Source: Mycolicibacterium sp.
Lineage (GTDB): Bacteria > Actinomycetota > Actinomycetes > Mycobacteriales > Mycobacteriaceae
Length of the DNA: 64,000 nucleotides
NCBI RefSeq assembly: GCF_016462545.1
Contig: NZ_JAEMTA010000009.1
Coordinates: 57,740-121,739, forward strand
Reading direction: 5' to 3'
Part shown: piece by piece, positions 10,007 to 20,984 of the stretch
Layout: every line of letters starts with the position of its first letter
How positions within the stretch are numbered: the stretch's first letter is position 1
Program-made: the position numbers and the translations under genes
The notes under the pieces: generated by a model
Seen by the model: only the letters and a program-made list of their open reading frames with translations
What the model was told of the DNA's origin: nothing
Database searches by the model: none

Positions 10007-11361
10007 CTAGGCTCCAAGGCCGCGGAAATCGCTTCGGCCAGTGCGTATCCTGGATTCTCGACCAGCCGATGCCGCCGGCCGGTGACCACGGCCCTCCCGT
10101 CGACCACGACGTCGGTCACGTCTGCGGCCGTGGCGGCGAAGACGGCGTTCTCCACGGTCGGGCCACCGCCCGCGGTGCGCACGGAGTCGAGGTCGACGGC
10201 GACCAGATCGGCGCGGGCACCGACGCGCAGTTCGCCGGCCCGCGACCATCCCAGCGCGGAATGGCCGTCGCGAGTAGCGGATTCGAGCAGCCGCGAGGCC
10301 GGGATGACACCACGCTCGCGGCGGACGAGTCGCTCATCGAGTTCGACGGCACGCGCCTCCTCGAACAGGTCGATCACGGCGTGGCTGTCCGAACCGAGGC
10401 TGAACGGTCCGGGTCCCGCCAGCAGTGCGGGTGCTGGCCCAACCCCGTCGCCGAGGTCGCGTTCGGTGCTGGGGCAGAAGCACACACCGGTGCCGCTGTC
10501 GCGGAGATCGTCGACGTCGGCGGCGGTGAGGTGAGTGGCGTGCACGGCGGTGGTGCGGTCGCCGAGGACGCCGTGTTCGCGCATCAGCGCGGTGGGGGTG
10601 CAGCCGTGTACGGCGCGGCACTGTTCGATCTCGGCCGTCTGCTCCGAGGAGTGGATGTGCAGCGGCGCGTCCGAGTCCGCCGCCCACCGCACGACCGACG
10701 CCATGTCCGTCACTGGCACGGCGCGTACAGAATGTATTGCCGCGCCAATCATTACGTGGTCGTAGTCGGTCGAGTCGCGATGCAGGGCCTCGACGCGCTG
10801 CGCCCAGCGATCGCCGTCGCCGTCGCCGAAGCGCCGCTGGGGTCCGTCGGCCAGCGCAGAGCCGTCGACGCCGGAACTGAGGTAGCAGGTGTCCAGCAGC
10901 GTGATCCGGATGCCTGCGTCGGCGGCGGCGGCGATGAGGGCGTGGCCCATCGCGTTGGGATCGGCGTAGGGCCTGCCGCCGGTGTCGTGATGCACGTAGT
11001 GGAACTCGCCGACGGCGGTGATCCCGGCCAGCGCCATCTCCGTGTAGACCGCGCGGGCCAGATTGCGATAGAGGTCGGGGGTCAGTCGATCCGCCACCTG
11101 ATACATCAGGTGTCGCCACGTCCAGAAGGACCCGCGGTCACGCTGCGTCCGGGAGCGCAGGGCGCGATGGAAGGCGTGGGAGTGGGCGTTGGCGAGACCC
11201 GGGAGGACGAGACCCCGAAGGCGCGCGGCCCCGGCGGGTGGGCTGTTCGGTGCGATGCCGTCGATGATCCCGTCGACGACGGTGATCAGGACTCCGTCGG
11301 CGACCCGGTCCCCACCGAGCCAGGCGTGCTCGCACCACCATTGGCTCATCCGGTGATCCAC
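10003..11361 (-). CDS. hutF: Formimidoylglutamate deiminase
   Basis: A 452-residue metal-dependent amidohydrolase that converts N-formimino-L-glutamate to N-formyl-L-glutamate and ammonia. The motifs [31 protein letters not shown] and [21 protein letters not shown] match HutF. This defines the two-step route (deiminase then deformylase) rather than the one-step formiminoglutamase. The gene overlaps the M20 hydrolase by 16 bp and hutI by 4 bp. Confidence 0.95.
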   Translation of the reverse strand: MDHRMSQWWCEHAWLGGDRVADGVLITVVDGIIDGIAPNSPPAGAARLRGLVLPGLANAHSHAFHRALRSRTQRDRGSFWTWRHLMYQVADRLTPDLYRNLARAVYTEMALAGITAVGEFHYVHHDTGGRPYADPNAMGHALIAAAADAGIRITLLDTCYLSSGVDGSALADGPQRRFGDGDGDRWAQRVEALHRDSTDYDHVMIGAAIHSVRAVPVTDMASVVRWAADSDAPLHIHSSEQTAEIEQCRAVHGCTPTALMREHGVLGDRTTAVHATHLTAADVDDLRDSGTGVCFCPSTERDLGDGVGPAPALLAGPGPFSLGSDSHAVIDLFEEARAVELDERLVRRERGVIPASRLLESATRDGHSALGWSRAGELRVGARADLVAVDLDSVRTAGGGPTVENAVFAATAADVTDVVVDGRAVVTGRRHRLVENPGYALAEAISAALEPR

Positions 11362-12568
11362 TCGGCCATCACGTCGGCGAGCGCCTCCGCCCCCCGTCGG
11401 CAGTCGCCAATCTCGGCGTACTCGTCCGGGGAGTGGGAGATGCCGGTGGGGTTGCGCACGAACAACATCGCGGTCGGCACGGTGGTCGAGAGGATGCCCG
11501 CATCGTGCCCGGCTTGAGTCGGGAGGACGGGAACGTCGCCGATCCTCGCCAGGGCACGCAGCATCCGCTGGCGTGGCGCGTCGGGGAAGAGCACTGCGGG
11601 AGAGACGGATTCGACCTCCACGGCCAGATCCGTCCGGTCGTCTGCAGCTTGACCGGTGGCATCCGCGGTGATCGCGGCGACCAACGCCGACAGGGTGGTC
11701 TCGTCGGCCGCGCGGGCGTCGAGCCAGGCCTGCACCCGAGACGGGACGGCGTTCGAACCGTTGGGCGTGACGCGCACCTTCCCGAAGGTCGCCACGGCCT
11801 GATGCGTACTGGCCTGAGCGCGCGCCGCGTGCACGGCAGAGGCGAACGTCAGCATCGGATCGCGGCGGTCGACGAGACGGGTGGTGCCCGCGTGGTTCGC
11901 TTCACCGTCGAACGTGAACTGCCAGCGGCCATGTGGCCAGATGGAGGAGGCGACGGCGATCGGCTTGTCGACCAGGTCGAGGGCGCGTCCCTGCTCGACG
12001 TGTAGCTCGACGTAGACGCCCACCCGTTCGGCGAGCCGCTCGTCGGGGCCGAGGTGGGCCGGGTTGCGTCCGACCGACAGCAGGGCGTCGGCCAGCGTGG
12101 TGCCGTCGCCGTCGCGCAGGTTCAGTGCGCGTTCGGGGGTGAGTGCGCCGGTGCAGAGCTGCGACCCGATGCAGGCCACGCCGAATCGGGCACCCTCCTC
12201 GTCGACGAACGCCACTACGGCGACGGGGATCTCGGGACTGACGCCCCGCGCGACGAGCAGGTCGATGGCGGTGAATGCCGACACGATGCCGAGTGGGCCG
12301 TCATATGCCCCGCCGTCGGGCACCGAGTCCAGATGCGAGCCCGTGACGAAGGCCCCCTTCGGGTCGCCGACCCAGCCGGCGGGCATCCACCACGCCCAGA
12401 GGTTTCCGTTGCGGTCCTCATCGACCGTCATTCCGCGACGATGGGCCTCGCCGGTGAACCACTCGCGCAGCGTCAGATCCGCCGTGGTCCAGGCGAATCG
12501 GCGGTAGCCGCCGCTCACGGGATCACGACCGACGTCGAGGATGGACTCCCAGAGTGAGTCGAATGTGG

Positions 12569-12572
<4 letters not shown>
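11346..12572 (-). CDS. M20-family amidohydrolase (allantoate/N-carbamoyl amino acid amidohydrolase type) in the hut operon
   Basis: A 408-residue dimetal M20 peptidase-family enzyme. Metal-site motifs are present: [18 protein letters not shown] (His-x-Asp and bridging Asp), [17 protein letters not shown] and the C-terminal TQAGHDAG. Annotation pipelines usually call such proteins allantoate amidohydrolase. No other ureide gene is nearby, whereas the gene sits between hutU and hutF with 4-bp and 16-bp overlaps. The pathway needs an N-formylglutamate deformylase and no HutG-like gene is present, so I infer it may release formate from N-formyl-L-glutamate. Family assignment is sure; this substrate is inference. 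Confidence 0.9.
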
Positions 12573-14239
<1,667 letters not shown>

Positions 14240-14253
14240 GGCATTCCGATCGT

Positions 14254-15789
14254 CTAAATGAGTGGTCCTACGACACTTTCCGCGGCGCGAACCAGCGCAC
14301 CGGAGCGGGCCATCGCGACGACCGCCGCGATCTCCGGCGCCAGGAAGCGGTCCGGGCCCGGTCCCTCGACGCGCTCGCGGACCGTGCCGATGACCGCGCC
14401 CGTCGCGGGCGACGGGCTCAACGGGCGGCGCATGTCCAGACCGCGTGCGGCGGTGAGCACCTCGATCGCCAACACGGTCGTCAACCCGTCGACGGCGCGG
14501 CGCAGCTTGCGCGCCGACGACCACCCCATGGAGACGTGGTCCTCCTGCATGGCCGAGGACGGAATGGAGTCCACGCTGGCCGGGTTGGCCAGTCGCTTGA
14601 GCTCGGAGACGATGCCCGCCTGGGTGTACTGGGCGATCATGTGACCGCTGTCGACCCCCGGGTCGTGGGCCAGGAACGGGTTGAGGCCGTGGCTGCGGTT
14701 GGCGTCGAGGAACCGGTCGGTGCGTCGCTCGCTGATGCTGGCGACGTCGGCCACCACGATCGCGAGGAAGTCCAGGACGTAGGCGACGGGGGCGCCGTGA
14801 AAGTTGCCGTTGGACTCCACGCGGCCGTCCAGGGTGACCACCGGGTTGTCGATCACACTGGCCAGTTCCCGCTCGGCGACGGTGCGCGCGTGTGCCGCCG
14901 TATCGCGGGCGGCCCCGGCCACCTGCGGTGCGCACCGCAGCGAGTACGCATCCTGCACGCGCGTGCAGTCGGGTGTCTGGTGGCTCGCGATGATGGGGGA
15001 GTCGGCGAGCAGGCGGGTCATGTTCGCCGCCGCGGCGGCCTGCCCGGGATGCGGCCGTAGCTGCTGCAGATCGGCGGCGAACACGCGGTCCGTGCCGAGC
15101 TGGCCCTCGACGCTCATGGCGGCGGCGACGTCGGCGAGTCGCAGCAGGTCGTCGAGGTCGGCCAACGCGAGGACCAACTGACCGAGCATTCCGTCGGTCC
15201 CGTTGATCAGGGCCAGGCCCTCCTTCTCGGCCAACGTGACGGGGGACAGGCCATGCTCGGCGAGGGCCTGAGCGGACGGCTTGAGTTCGCCCGAGCGCGT
15301 GCGTACGAACCCCTCGCCCATGACCGAGAGCGCCACGTGCGCCAGCGGGGCCAGGTCACCGGAACAGCCGAGGCTGCCGTACTCGTGCACCAGCGGGGTC
15401 AGACCGGTGGAGATGAGGTCCGCGTAGGCCTGCGCGGTGTCGCGGCGTACCCCGGTTCGGCCGGTGGCCAGTGTCGACAGGCGCAGCAGCATCATCGCGC
15501 GGATGACTTCGCGCTCGACCTCGGGACCCGATCCCGCGGCGTGCGAACGGATCAGGCTGCGTTGCAGCTGGGTGCGGCTCTCCTTGGGAATGTGGCGGGT
15601 CGCCAGGGCGCCGAAGCCCGTCGAGACTCCGTAGACGGGGGTGGGGTCGTTGGCGAGTGCCTCGATCTCGACGCGACTGGCATCGATGGCCGCGGTGGCG
15701 TCCTCGGAGAGCACCACCTGGGCGTCGTCGCGTGCGACCGCCACCACGTCGTCGAAGCCGACCGGTCCGATTCCGACGGTCACGGTCAT
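14254..15789 (-). CDS. hutH: Histidine ammonia-lyase
   Basis: A 511-residue histidine ammonia-lyase, first enzyme of histidine degradation, making urocanate and ammonia. Motifs [11 protein letters not shown] and [14 protein letters not shown] are clear, plus NFHGAP and the Gln/Glu region of the active site. The triad that cyclises to the MIO electrophile is Cys142-Ser143-Gly144 instead of the common Ala-Ser-Gly; the TGT codon is unambiguous. The ATG has GGAGGA about 8 nt upstream, and the gene heads the leftward operon. No hut regulator is adjacent, so control must come from elsewhere. Confidence 0.96.
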   Translation of the reverse strand: MTVTVGIGPVGFDDVVAVARDDAQVVLSEDATAAIDASRVEIEALANDPTPVYGVSTGFGALATRHIPKESRTQLQRSLIRSHAAGSGPEVEREVIRAMMLLRLSTLATGRTGVRRDTAQAYADLISTGLTPLVHEYGSLGCSGDLAPLAHVALSVMGEGFVRTRSGELKPSAQALAEHGLSPVTLAEKEGLALINGTDGMLGQLVLALADLDDLLRLADVAAAMSVEGQLGTDRVFAADLQQLRPHPGQAAAAANMTRLLADSPIIASHQTPDCTRVQDAYSLRCAPQVAGAARDTAAHARTVAERELASVIDNPVVTLDGRVESNGNFHGAPVAYVLDFLAIVVADVASISERRTDRFLDANRSHGLNPFLAHDPGVDSGHMIAQYTQAGIVSELKRLANPASVDSIPSSAMQEDHVSMGWSSARKLRRAVDGLTTVLAIEVLTAARGLDMRRPLSPSPATGAVIGTVRERVEGPGPDRFLAPEIAAVVAMARSGALVRAAESVVGPLI

Positions 15790-15891
15790 GGTCGAGATCC
15801 TCCGTGTCGTGGGACGTGCGCGGGGCCGGCACTGCGAGCCAACCGTAGCCCCGACTCTCGACCGGGCGGACGAGAACGGCCGGCCCGCCGA

Positions 15892-17382
15892 TTACGAGCC
15901 CGCCGCGGTCTGGACCAGTGACCAGTAGCTGCGTTCACGCTCCGTCGACTCGTTCGACGTGATGGCTCCGAATGCCGCGGCGTCGCGCGCGAATCGCGCG
16001 GGGGCATCCGGCAGGGCGTCGGGACCCTGCAGGCGGAAACAACTCGGCGCGAGGGGACCGAACAGCAGGGCGCGTTGCAGCTCCGGCCAGTCGTCCACGC
16101 ACGGTTCGACTCCAGCTGCGCGCGCAAAGGTGAGTGCCATCAGGTTCATTCGGCTCTTCTGCGGCAATCCCCGACGGGCGCGAAAGGCCTGCACCGCTCG
16201 TCGCTGATCGGTCGGGGCGGGAGCGGGAATCGCCCCACCCCACGTATAGGCGATCCACCTGGCCTGCAACTCCAGTGGAACGAAGTAGCCGCCGGACTGA
16301 TCCCACATCCCCATGAACGCCAATCCCGGTAGCTCGGGGTGAAACGTATGGCGGTCGGCGTCCAGGTGTTCGGGATCGAGATCGAGGACGGTCCTCAGAT
16401 CCTCGCTCAGGAATGGAATGCCGAGCTCGAAGCCGGTGCCGCACACGATGCCGTCGAAGTCCTCGACGGTCCCGTCGGCAAAGGTCACCGTCTGGCCTGC
16501 GACCGCAGTCATCCAGGGCCGCACCGCAATCCGGCCCTCAGCGACGAGCGGCAGATACTGCTGGCTGAGCGTGACCCCGGCGGCGAAGAGCGACGGGTCG
16601 GGTGTCGGGGCGCCGTACTGCTCCGGGCTGCCGCCTGCCTCGACGACGATCTCCTTCAGCTGCCGATCTACCTCGGCGGCGGGTAGTGCCTCGTTCGCCA
16701 GCACGCCGTAGCGGGTGAAGATCCGATGGTCCGACGGCACGCCGGCGGCGAACTTCGGTAACACGTAGCGCTGTCGGCGCTGAGTGATCACGACCCGTGC
16801 GGTGCCGAGCTGGGCGAGTTCGCTCGCCACTTCGAGAGCGCTGACGGCGGCGCCGGCGACCAGGACCCGTTTCCCGCGGAGAGGGTCGGGGCCCCGGTAG
16901 TCGAACGTGGAAGACACCCCTGCCGAACCGGTGAACGTGTCCAGGCCGGTCACGGGCGGGATGACGGATCGATGAAACCTGCCGCTGGCCACCACGACTC
17001 GGTCGAAACTCTCGTCGGCGCCGCCGTGACGTACGACGAATCCACCGTCGGTGCGGCCGAGGTGCTGGACTTCTGCGCCGAAGCGGATGCGTCGGATGAG
17101 GTCGAAGGTCCGGGCATAGCGATGCAGGTAGTCGAGGATCTCGCCGCTCGACGGAAAGACCTCGGTGCTGCGGGGCTCGAGATCGCTGAAGGCGGTGAGG
17201 ACGCGACTGGTGTTGGTGTGCATACCCGGCCATACGCCGCTATGGCCGGGGAGCCCCGCCCACTGTCCGCCGAGCACATGGTCCCGTTCGAAGATCGTCG
17301 GCTCGAAACCCTGCGAGAGAAGCCAGCGCGCTGCGACCAGCCCGCCTGGTCCGGCGCCGATCACGGCAACGCTTCCCGTCAT
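15892..17382 (-). CDS. Flavin-containing monooxygenase-like NAD(P)/FAD oxidoreductase
   Basis: Read from the ATG at 17382, the product has 496 residues; the frame upstream to 17700 is antisense to a pseudogene and is ignored. The FAD motif VIGAGPGGLVAAR starts at residue 6 and a second Rossmann segment VLVAGAAVSALEVASEL follows near 180. The signature F-x-G-x3-H-x3-Y/F is partly kept (FTGSAGVSSTF) but Val replaces His, so it is a divergent flavin monooxygenase. The C-terminus keeps DGIVCGTGFE and the WDQSGGYF region. Substrate unknown. It lies 102 bp upstream of hutH on the same strand and is probably a separate unit. Confidence 0.85.
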   Translation of the reverse strand: MTGSVAVIGAGPGGLVAARWLLSQGFEPTIFERDHVLGGQWAGLPGHSGVWPGMHTNTSRVLTAFSDLEPRSTEVFPSSGEILDYLHRYARTFDLIRRIRFGAEVQHLGRTDGGFVVRHGGADESFDRVVVASGRFHRSVIPPVTGLDTFTGSAGVSSTFDYRGPDPLRGKRVLVAGAAVSALEVASELAQLGTARVVITQRRQRYVLPKFAAGVPSDHRIFTRYGVLANEALPAAEVDRQLKEIVVEAGGSPEQYGAPTPDPSLFAAGVTLSQQYLPLVAEGRIAVRPWMTAVAGQTVTFADGTVEDFDGIVCGTGFELGIPFLSEDLRTVLDLDPEHLDADRHTFHPELPGLAFMGMWDQSGGYFVPLELQARWIAYTWGGAIPAPAPTDQRRAVQAFRARRGLPQKSRMNLMALTFARAAGVEPCVDDWPELQRALLFGPLAPSCFRLQGPDALPDAPARFARDAAAFGAITSNESTERERSYWSLVQTAAGS

Positions 17383-17462
17383 GGGGGAACTGTCGCACGC
17401 TGCGGGCTCACTCACGAGCGATCGCCTCGAGAAGGAAACGGGATCAACCTCACGAGCAGGGA

Positions 17463-17773
17463 GCGGACGGCGCGAACAGCCCTGGCAACCTCGCTCATCT
17501 GGACGCGGCCTTAGTCTGTCGGGCCGTGAACAATTCACTAACGCAACAGATTTCGGAGCTTTCCACGCGCTTCGCGGATTCGCGGCCCTTCCGCTGAACG
17601 ACCCGGCCGCGGCCGCGGTGGAGCGCTGTGGCGAGGAACTGGGCTTCGTGGGTGCGCTCACCGCGGGAAGCATCGACTGGCCGTTTGCGCGACGACGCAC
17701 GGTTGCCGAGCTTTCCGACGCGCACCTACACGCGATCGCTTACGGTAACGCCGAGGCCGTGTTGCGGCTGTGA
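17463..17773 (+). pseudogene. Amidohydrolase (amidohydrolase_2 family) remnant, frameshifted and internally deleted
   Basis: Two plus-strand frames join into one amidohydrolase-like protein. The first, from about 17463, reads NSPGNLAHLDAALVCRAVNN then SLTQQISELSTRFA. At about 17574-17576 a one-base loss moves the reading to the next frame: GFAALPLNDPAAAAVERCGE and ELGFVGALTAG. The text then jumps to a C-terminus typical of the family (LSDAHLHAIAYGNAEAVLRL) and stops at 17773. Functional relatives have about 300 residues; only about 100 codons remain, without the N-terminal metal-binding His-x-His and the middle of the barrel. No intact start is visible. It is a decaying gene between the monooxygenase and GH16 genes. 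Confidence 0.7.
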
Positions 17774-17896
17774 CGGCCGAATCTCGGCGCGGCGTCAGAG
17801 CAAAAGTCCTGGTCAAGGCTGGCGGTGTCAGACCGGCAACGCACTCAGCGATGTCGAATCGCGCGCGAATCGACGTCTGGGCTTTAATGTGTCGCT

Positions 17897-18742
17897 GTGC
17901 CAGAGATGGATAGACGCAACCTCCTGTTCATGTCGGGGCTGGGCCTGCTGGCCGCCGCGATCCCCGTCCCCGTGGCCGGCGCGCTGCCGTCGGGGACGCG
18001 GACGCCACCGCTGGTGCCGCCGCCGCAGACGGCCACGCCGACGTTCCTCTTCCACGACGAGTTCGACGGTCCGGCTGGATCGGCTCCGGATCCGTCGAAG
18101 TGGATCGTCTCGACGGCCAGAGAGACCATCAAGAATCCGGTGTTCTGGGACCGCCCCGAGAACATGGGCCAGTATCGCAACGACCGCAGGAACGTGTTCC
18201 TCGACGGTAAGTCCAACCTGGTCATCCGGGCCACGAAGGAGAACGGCAAGTACTTCGGCGGCAAGCTCACCGGCACCTGGCGGGGCGGCATCGGTCTCAC
18301 CTGGGAGGCGCGGGTGAAGTTCGACTGTCTGACGCTGGGATGTTGGCCCGCCTGGTGGCTGCTGAACAACGATCCGGTGCGCGGCGGGGAAGTCGACCTG
18401 GTCGAGTGGTACGGCAACGGCAACTGGCCGTCGGGGACCACCGTCCACGCCCGCTTGGACGGGACGTCATTCGCCACCCAGCCGTTCGACGTGGACAGCG
18501 CCTGGCACGTCTGGCGCTGCACGTGGAACGACGCCGGAATGTACTTTTGGCGTGACTACGTCGACGGTGCCGAGCCGTACTTCACGGTCCCGGCCAACTC
18601 GCTCGACGACTGGCCGTTCAACGATCCCGGCTACGAGCTGTCCCCGATGCTGAACCTCGCCGTCGCCGGATCCGGTGGTGGCGATCCCGCGGGCGGCACC
18701 TATCCCGCGGACATGCTCGTCGACTGGGTTCGCGTCTGGTGA
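17897..18742 (+). CDS. Secreted glycoside hydrolase family 16 protein (beta-1,3-glucanase-like)
   Basis: A 281-residue exported protein. The N-terminus MPEMDRRNLLFMSGLGLLAA is a twin-arginine-type signal, with cleavage likely after VAGA. The mature part is one GH16 jelly-roll domain: FHDEFDG at its start and the catalytic E-x-D-x-x-E motif in GGEVDLVEWYG. The C-terminus ends YPADMLVDWVRVW, typical of the fold. It resembles M. tuberculosis Rv0315. It probably hydrolyses or remodels beta-glucans outside the cell. GTG at 17897 is used; ATG at 17906 is an equal alternative. Confidence 0.92.
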   Translation: MPEMDRRNLLFMSGLGLLAAAIPVPVAGALPSGTRTPPLVPPPQTATPTFLFHDEFDGPAGSAPDPSKWIVSTARETIKNPVFWDRPENMGQYRNDRRNVFLDGKSNLVIRATKENGKYFGGKLTGTWRGGIGLTWEARVKFDCLTLGCWPAWWLLNNDPVRGGEVDLVEWYGNGNWPSGTTVHARLDGTSFATQPFDVDSAWHVWRCTWNDAGMYFWRDYVDGAEPYFTVPANSLDDWPFNDPGYELSPMLNLAVAGSGGGDPAGGTYPADMLVDWVRVW

Positions 18743-18859
18743 CGTGACGGTGGGAAGCGTCACCATCGGGACCCATTCGCGGCGTGGCGGAATAAACCGA
18801 TCGCTCTCCTGGTCGAACTAAGTCGAAGGACTAGTGCACGTAGGAGAGGGAGTTCCCAC

Positions 18860-19102
18860 ATGATCACGTCAAGTCGCACAAGAACGTTCGCCGCCATCGC
18901 CGGTGGCGCCATGGTCACCCTCGGAATCGTCGGGGCAACCATTGCCCAGGCCGCACCGGGCGCGATCGCCGATTCGGAGATGTCGACGGGTACCACCAGC
19001 ACGGTGACCACCGCGCCGGGCACCCCGCCGATCCCCATGGCGGAGCCCAGCATCAAGGGCCCCGCACCGCTGCCCGTGGAAGAGCAGGGTCTGCCAGGCT
19101 GA
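18860..19102 (+). CDS. Small secreted protein of unknown function, 80 residues
   Basis: The ATG at 18860 has a strong site (GGAGAGGGAG, about 7 nt away). The N-terminal RTRTFAAIAGGAMVTLGIVG stretch and AQA-APG form a Sec signal peptide, cleaved near residue 32. The mature part of about 48 residues is acidic and rich in Thr and Pro (STGTTSTVTTAPGTPPIPM) and looks disordered. No domain was recognised. A strong terminator-like hairpin follows at 19156-19192, so it appears to be a monocistronic unit. Confidence 0.7.
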   Translation: MITSSRTRTFAAIAGGAMVTLGIVGATIAQAAPGAIADSEMSTGTTSTVTTAPGTPPIPMAEPSIKGPAPLPVEEQGLPG

Positions 19103-19155
19103 GCCGGATTTGATCTACATAGCTGTCCGTATGTAGATGGTCCGTAGTAGAGATT

Positions 19156-19192
19156 CGGCCGGTCTCGACGCCTCGGGTGTCGGGACCGGCCG
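19156..19192 (+). terminator. Terminator-like hairpin after the small secreted protein
   Basis: Arms at 19156-19169 and 19179-19192 form a 14-bp GC-rich stem with one G-U pair and a 9-nt loop, followed by CTTTC. It lies 54 bp after the stop of the 80-residue secreted protein and before the marR-like gene. Mycobacterial terminators often lack a long U tract, so this is a plausible intrinsic terminator. Confidence 0.6.
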
Positions 19193-19319
19193 CTTTCGGC
19201 TAAAGCCTTGTCTTCGTGTGATAGCAGTGACTTCGCAGTCTTCTCACAGCCCGTACCGGGCAAAGTCTCAGGTTGCCGCCGGTGGTGCATATAGATAAGC
19301 ATCGTGATATACCACCAGG

Positions 19320-19829
19320 GTGAACACTTCACGGCCCGACGCGCGCTGCGATCCGATCGGCGAGGTGCTCGACGAGGCAATGGATCTGACCGTCCGGCAC
19401 CTGGCCGAACGCACCGGTCTAAGTGGTAGCGCCGCAATGCTTTTGAACAGGTTGGTGCACGAGGGCCCGGCTCGGCTGACCACGTTGGCGTGCCTCGAGG
19501 GCATTTCGCAGCCGGCGATGACGCAGATGATTCAGCGCCTCGAGCGTCAGGGCCTGGTGGAGCGGTCCGGCGACCCCGACGACGGACGGGTCGCCGTCGT
19601 CGCGCTCGCGGCCGACGGCCAGATAATGCTCGACGAGCGCCGGGACGTACGGCGGGCCCGGCTTGCCGAGCTACTCGGCACGCTCTCGTCCGAGGACGAG
19701 CTCTCGCTGGCGCTGGCGGCGCAGGTGGCGCTGCCGATCCTGCGCCGGCTCAACGCCAATGCCGCGACGGCGGCCGCAGGCCGGTTGAACACCATCGAGG
19801 CGTCGTGCGCCGAGGGGAGGAAGTCATGA
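19320..19829 (+). CDS. MarR-family transcriptional regulator
   Basis: A 169-residue winged-helix regulator from a GTG at 19320. The recognition region [38 protein letters not shown] (residues about 54-91) is a classic MarR helix-turn-helix and wing with the Asp-Asp-Gly-Arg wing motif. It overlaps the next gene by 4 bp (ATGA), so it probably regulates its own operon with that exported protein. The ligand is unknown. Confidence 0.9.
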   Translation: MNTSRPDARCDPIGEVLDEAMDLTVRHLAERTGLSGSAAMLLNRLVHEGPARLTTLACLEGISQPAMTQMIQRLERQGLVERSGDPDDGRVAVVALAADGQIMLDERRDVRRARLAELLGTLSSEDELSLALAAQVALPILRRLNANAATAAAGRLNTIEASCAEGRKS

Positions 19830-20314
19830 TGGATCGGGGAGTTCGGGCAGTCTCGTGGAGGTTGGGGCGACGGATCGGCTCCGCGGTGTTCGCAGCCGTG
19901 GCGACCGCGACGACGTTGGCGGGTACGGCCGCCGCCGACGCGAGCGATGACTTCCCCATCCCGCACCGGATGATCGTCACCACCTGCAACGCCGAGCAGT
20001 ACCTGCAGGCCGCCCGCGACACCAGCCCGGTCTACTTCGAGCGCTACATGATCGACCGGAGCAACCGCCCCGCCGACGTCCAGCAGCAGGCCTTCGACCG
20101 CATCCACTGGTTCTTCTCACTGGACCCGGTCGCCCGCCGCCAGTACTCCGAGGACACCGCCACCAACGTCTACTACGAGAACGTGGCCACCCACTGGGGC
20201 AACTGGGCCAAGGTGTTCTTCAACAACAAGGGCGTCGTCGCCAAGGCCACCGACGTCTGCATGAACTACCCCGCCGGCGACATGTCCGTCTGGGACTGGC
20301 CCGTCACCCCTTAG
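19826..20314 (+). CDS. Exported protein, DUF5078-like
   Basis: The ATG at 19826 (GAGGGGAGG about 6 nt upstream) starts a 162-residue protein with an N-terminal signal ([22 protein letters not shown]). The mature domain starts [21 protein letters not shown] and includes [20 protein letters not shown] and [20 protein letters not shown]; its two Cys could form one disulfide. The pattern fits a mycobacteria-restricted family of exported proteins that I know as DUF5078; function unknown. It is coupled to the MarR gene by a 4-bp overlap and its end overlaps the convergent gene by 11 bp. Confidence 0.8.
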   Translation: MMDRGVRAVSWRLGRRIGSAVFAAVATATTLAGTAAADASDDFPIPHRMIVTTCNAEQYLQAARDTSPVYFERYMIDRSNRPADVQQQAFDRIHWFFSLDPVARRQYSEDTATNVYYENVATHWGNWAKVFFNNKGVVAKATDVCMNYPAGDMSVWDWPVTP

Positions 20315-20612
20315 AGGGGTAGCGCCGACCGGCGATCGTGACAGGTGTCACGCTGAGGGACGGCTTCCTGCGGTACCGCTGATACGCGTTGCCGCGCGCG
20401 ATTCCGAGCGCCGAGCCTATCCGCCCCCACTCGACGTCGAGATCTCTGGCAGCGTTCACCGCCGTCTGAAGTTCGCCCTGCGCGCTCGCGATCAACGCAT
20501 CGGAGTGGGTCTGTTTGGCGGCGGCCAAACCATTGCGGGCCACTTCGACCCCGTGCATGGCCTTCGTGACGCGGACACCGCGAGGTGCGATGTAGATGTT
20601 GGTAGCAGTCAT
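20304..20612 (-). CDS. Hypothetical protein with a C-terminal helix-turn-helix-like segment
   Basis: A 102-residue protein from an ATG at 20612 with AGGGG about 8 nt upstream. The N-terminal half ([20 protein letters not shown]) is helical; the C-terminal half has [21 protein letters not shown], which reads like a helix-turn-helix, followed by a basic tail. It may be a small DNA-binding protein. Another open frame (20609-20725) ends in a TGA overlapping this ATG and also contains an HTH-like segment, hinting at an older two-gene or longer arrangement. Family not recognised. Confidence 0.6.
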   Translation of the reverse strand: MTATNIYIAPRGVRVTKAMHGVEVARNGLAAAKQTHSDALIASAQGELQTAVNAARDLDVEWGRIGSALGIARGNAYQRYRRKPSLSVTPVTIAGRRYPSKG

Positions 20613-20984
20613 GGCGTCACCCCTAGGCGTATGGCAAATATTAACGCGCCAATCTGTTCTTTGTCGACATCGAGGTTCTGCGCGATATCTCCAGTTGAGA
20701 GGCCTGGTGCACATATGAGCGGCTGCTAGTCGAACTGGCCGGCAATCAGGTGTCGACGTGCCAAAAATGTTCGCTGAACAGCTCGGGCATCGGTGCCGTC
20801 ATGAGCGCGGGTAGCTAACTGCCTGCGCTCGTCAGACCCCGTACGCAGCGACGTCGGCACCGACGACGAATCCTTCCGTGAGATGCGGGATCGGCCCGTC
20901 CGACATCGAAAGGCCATCCCCGTGTCTGCCGCCGCACGGGCGAACGGGAGAATCGGTCTCCTCACTGGAAAGGGAGGTGCACAG
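20613..20984. other. 372-bp gap with a short HTH-like open frame
   Basis: No complete gene is visible. On the minus strand, 20609-20725 is open after a TAG and reads GLSTGDIAQNLDVDKEQIGA then [11 protein letters not shown] before a TGA overlapping the ATG at 20612. It has no ATG, GTG or TTG, so it is either a degraded HTH gene or chance. The local AT content is higher than in flanking genes. The rightmost part carries the GGGAGG ribosome site of the ketoacyl-synthase-like gene. Confidence 0.3.
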
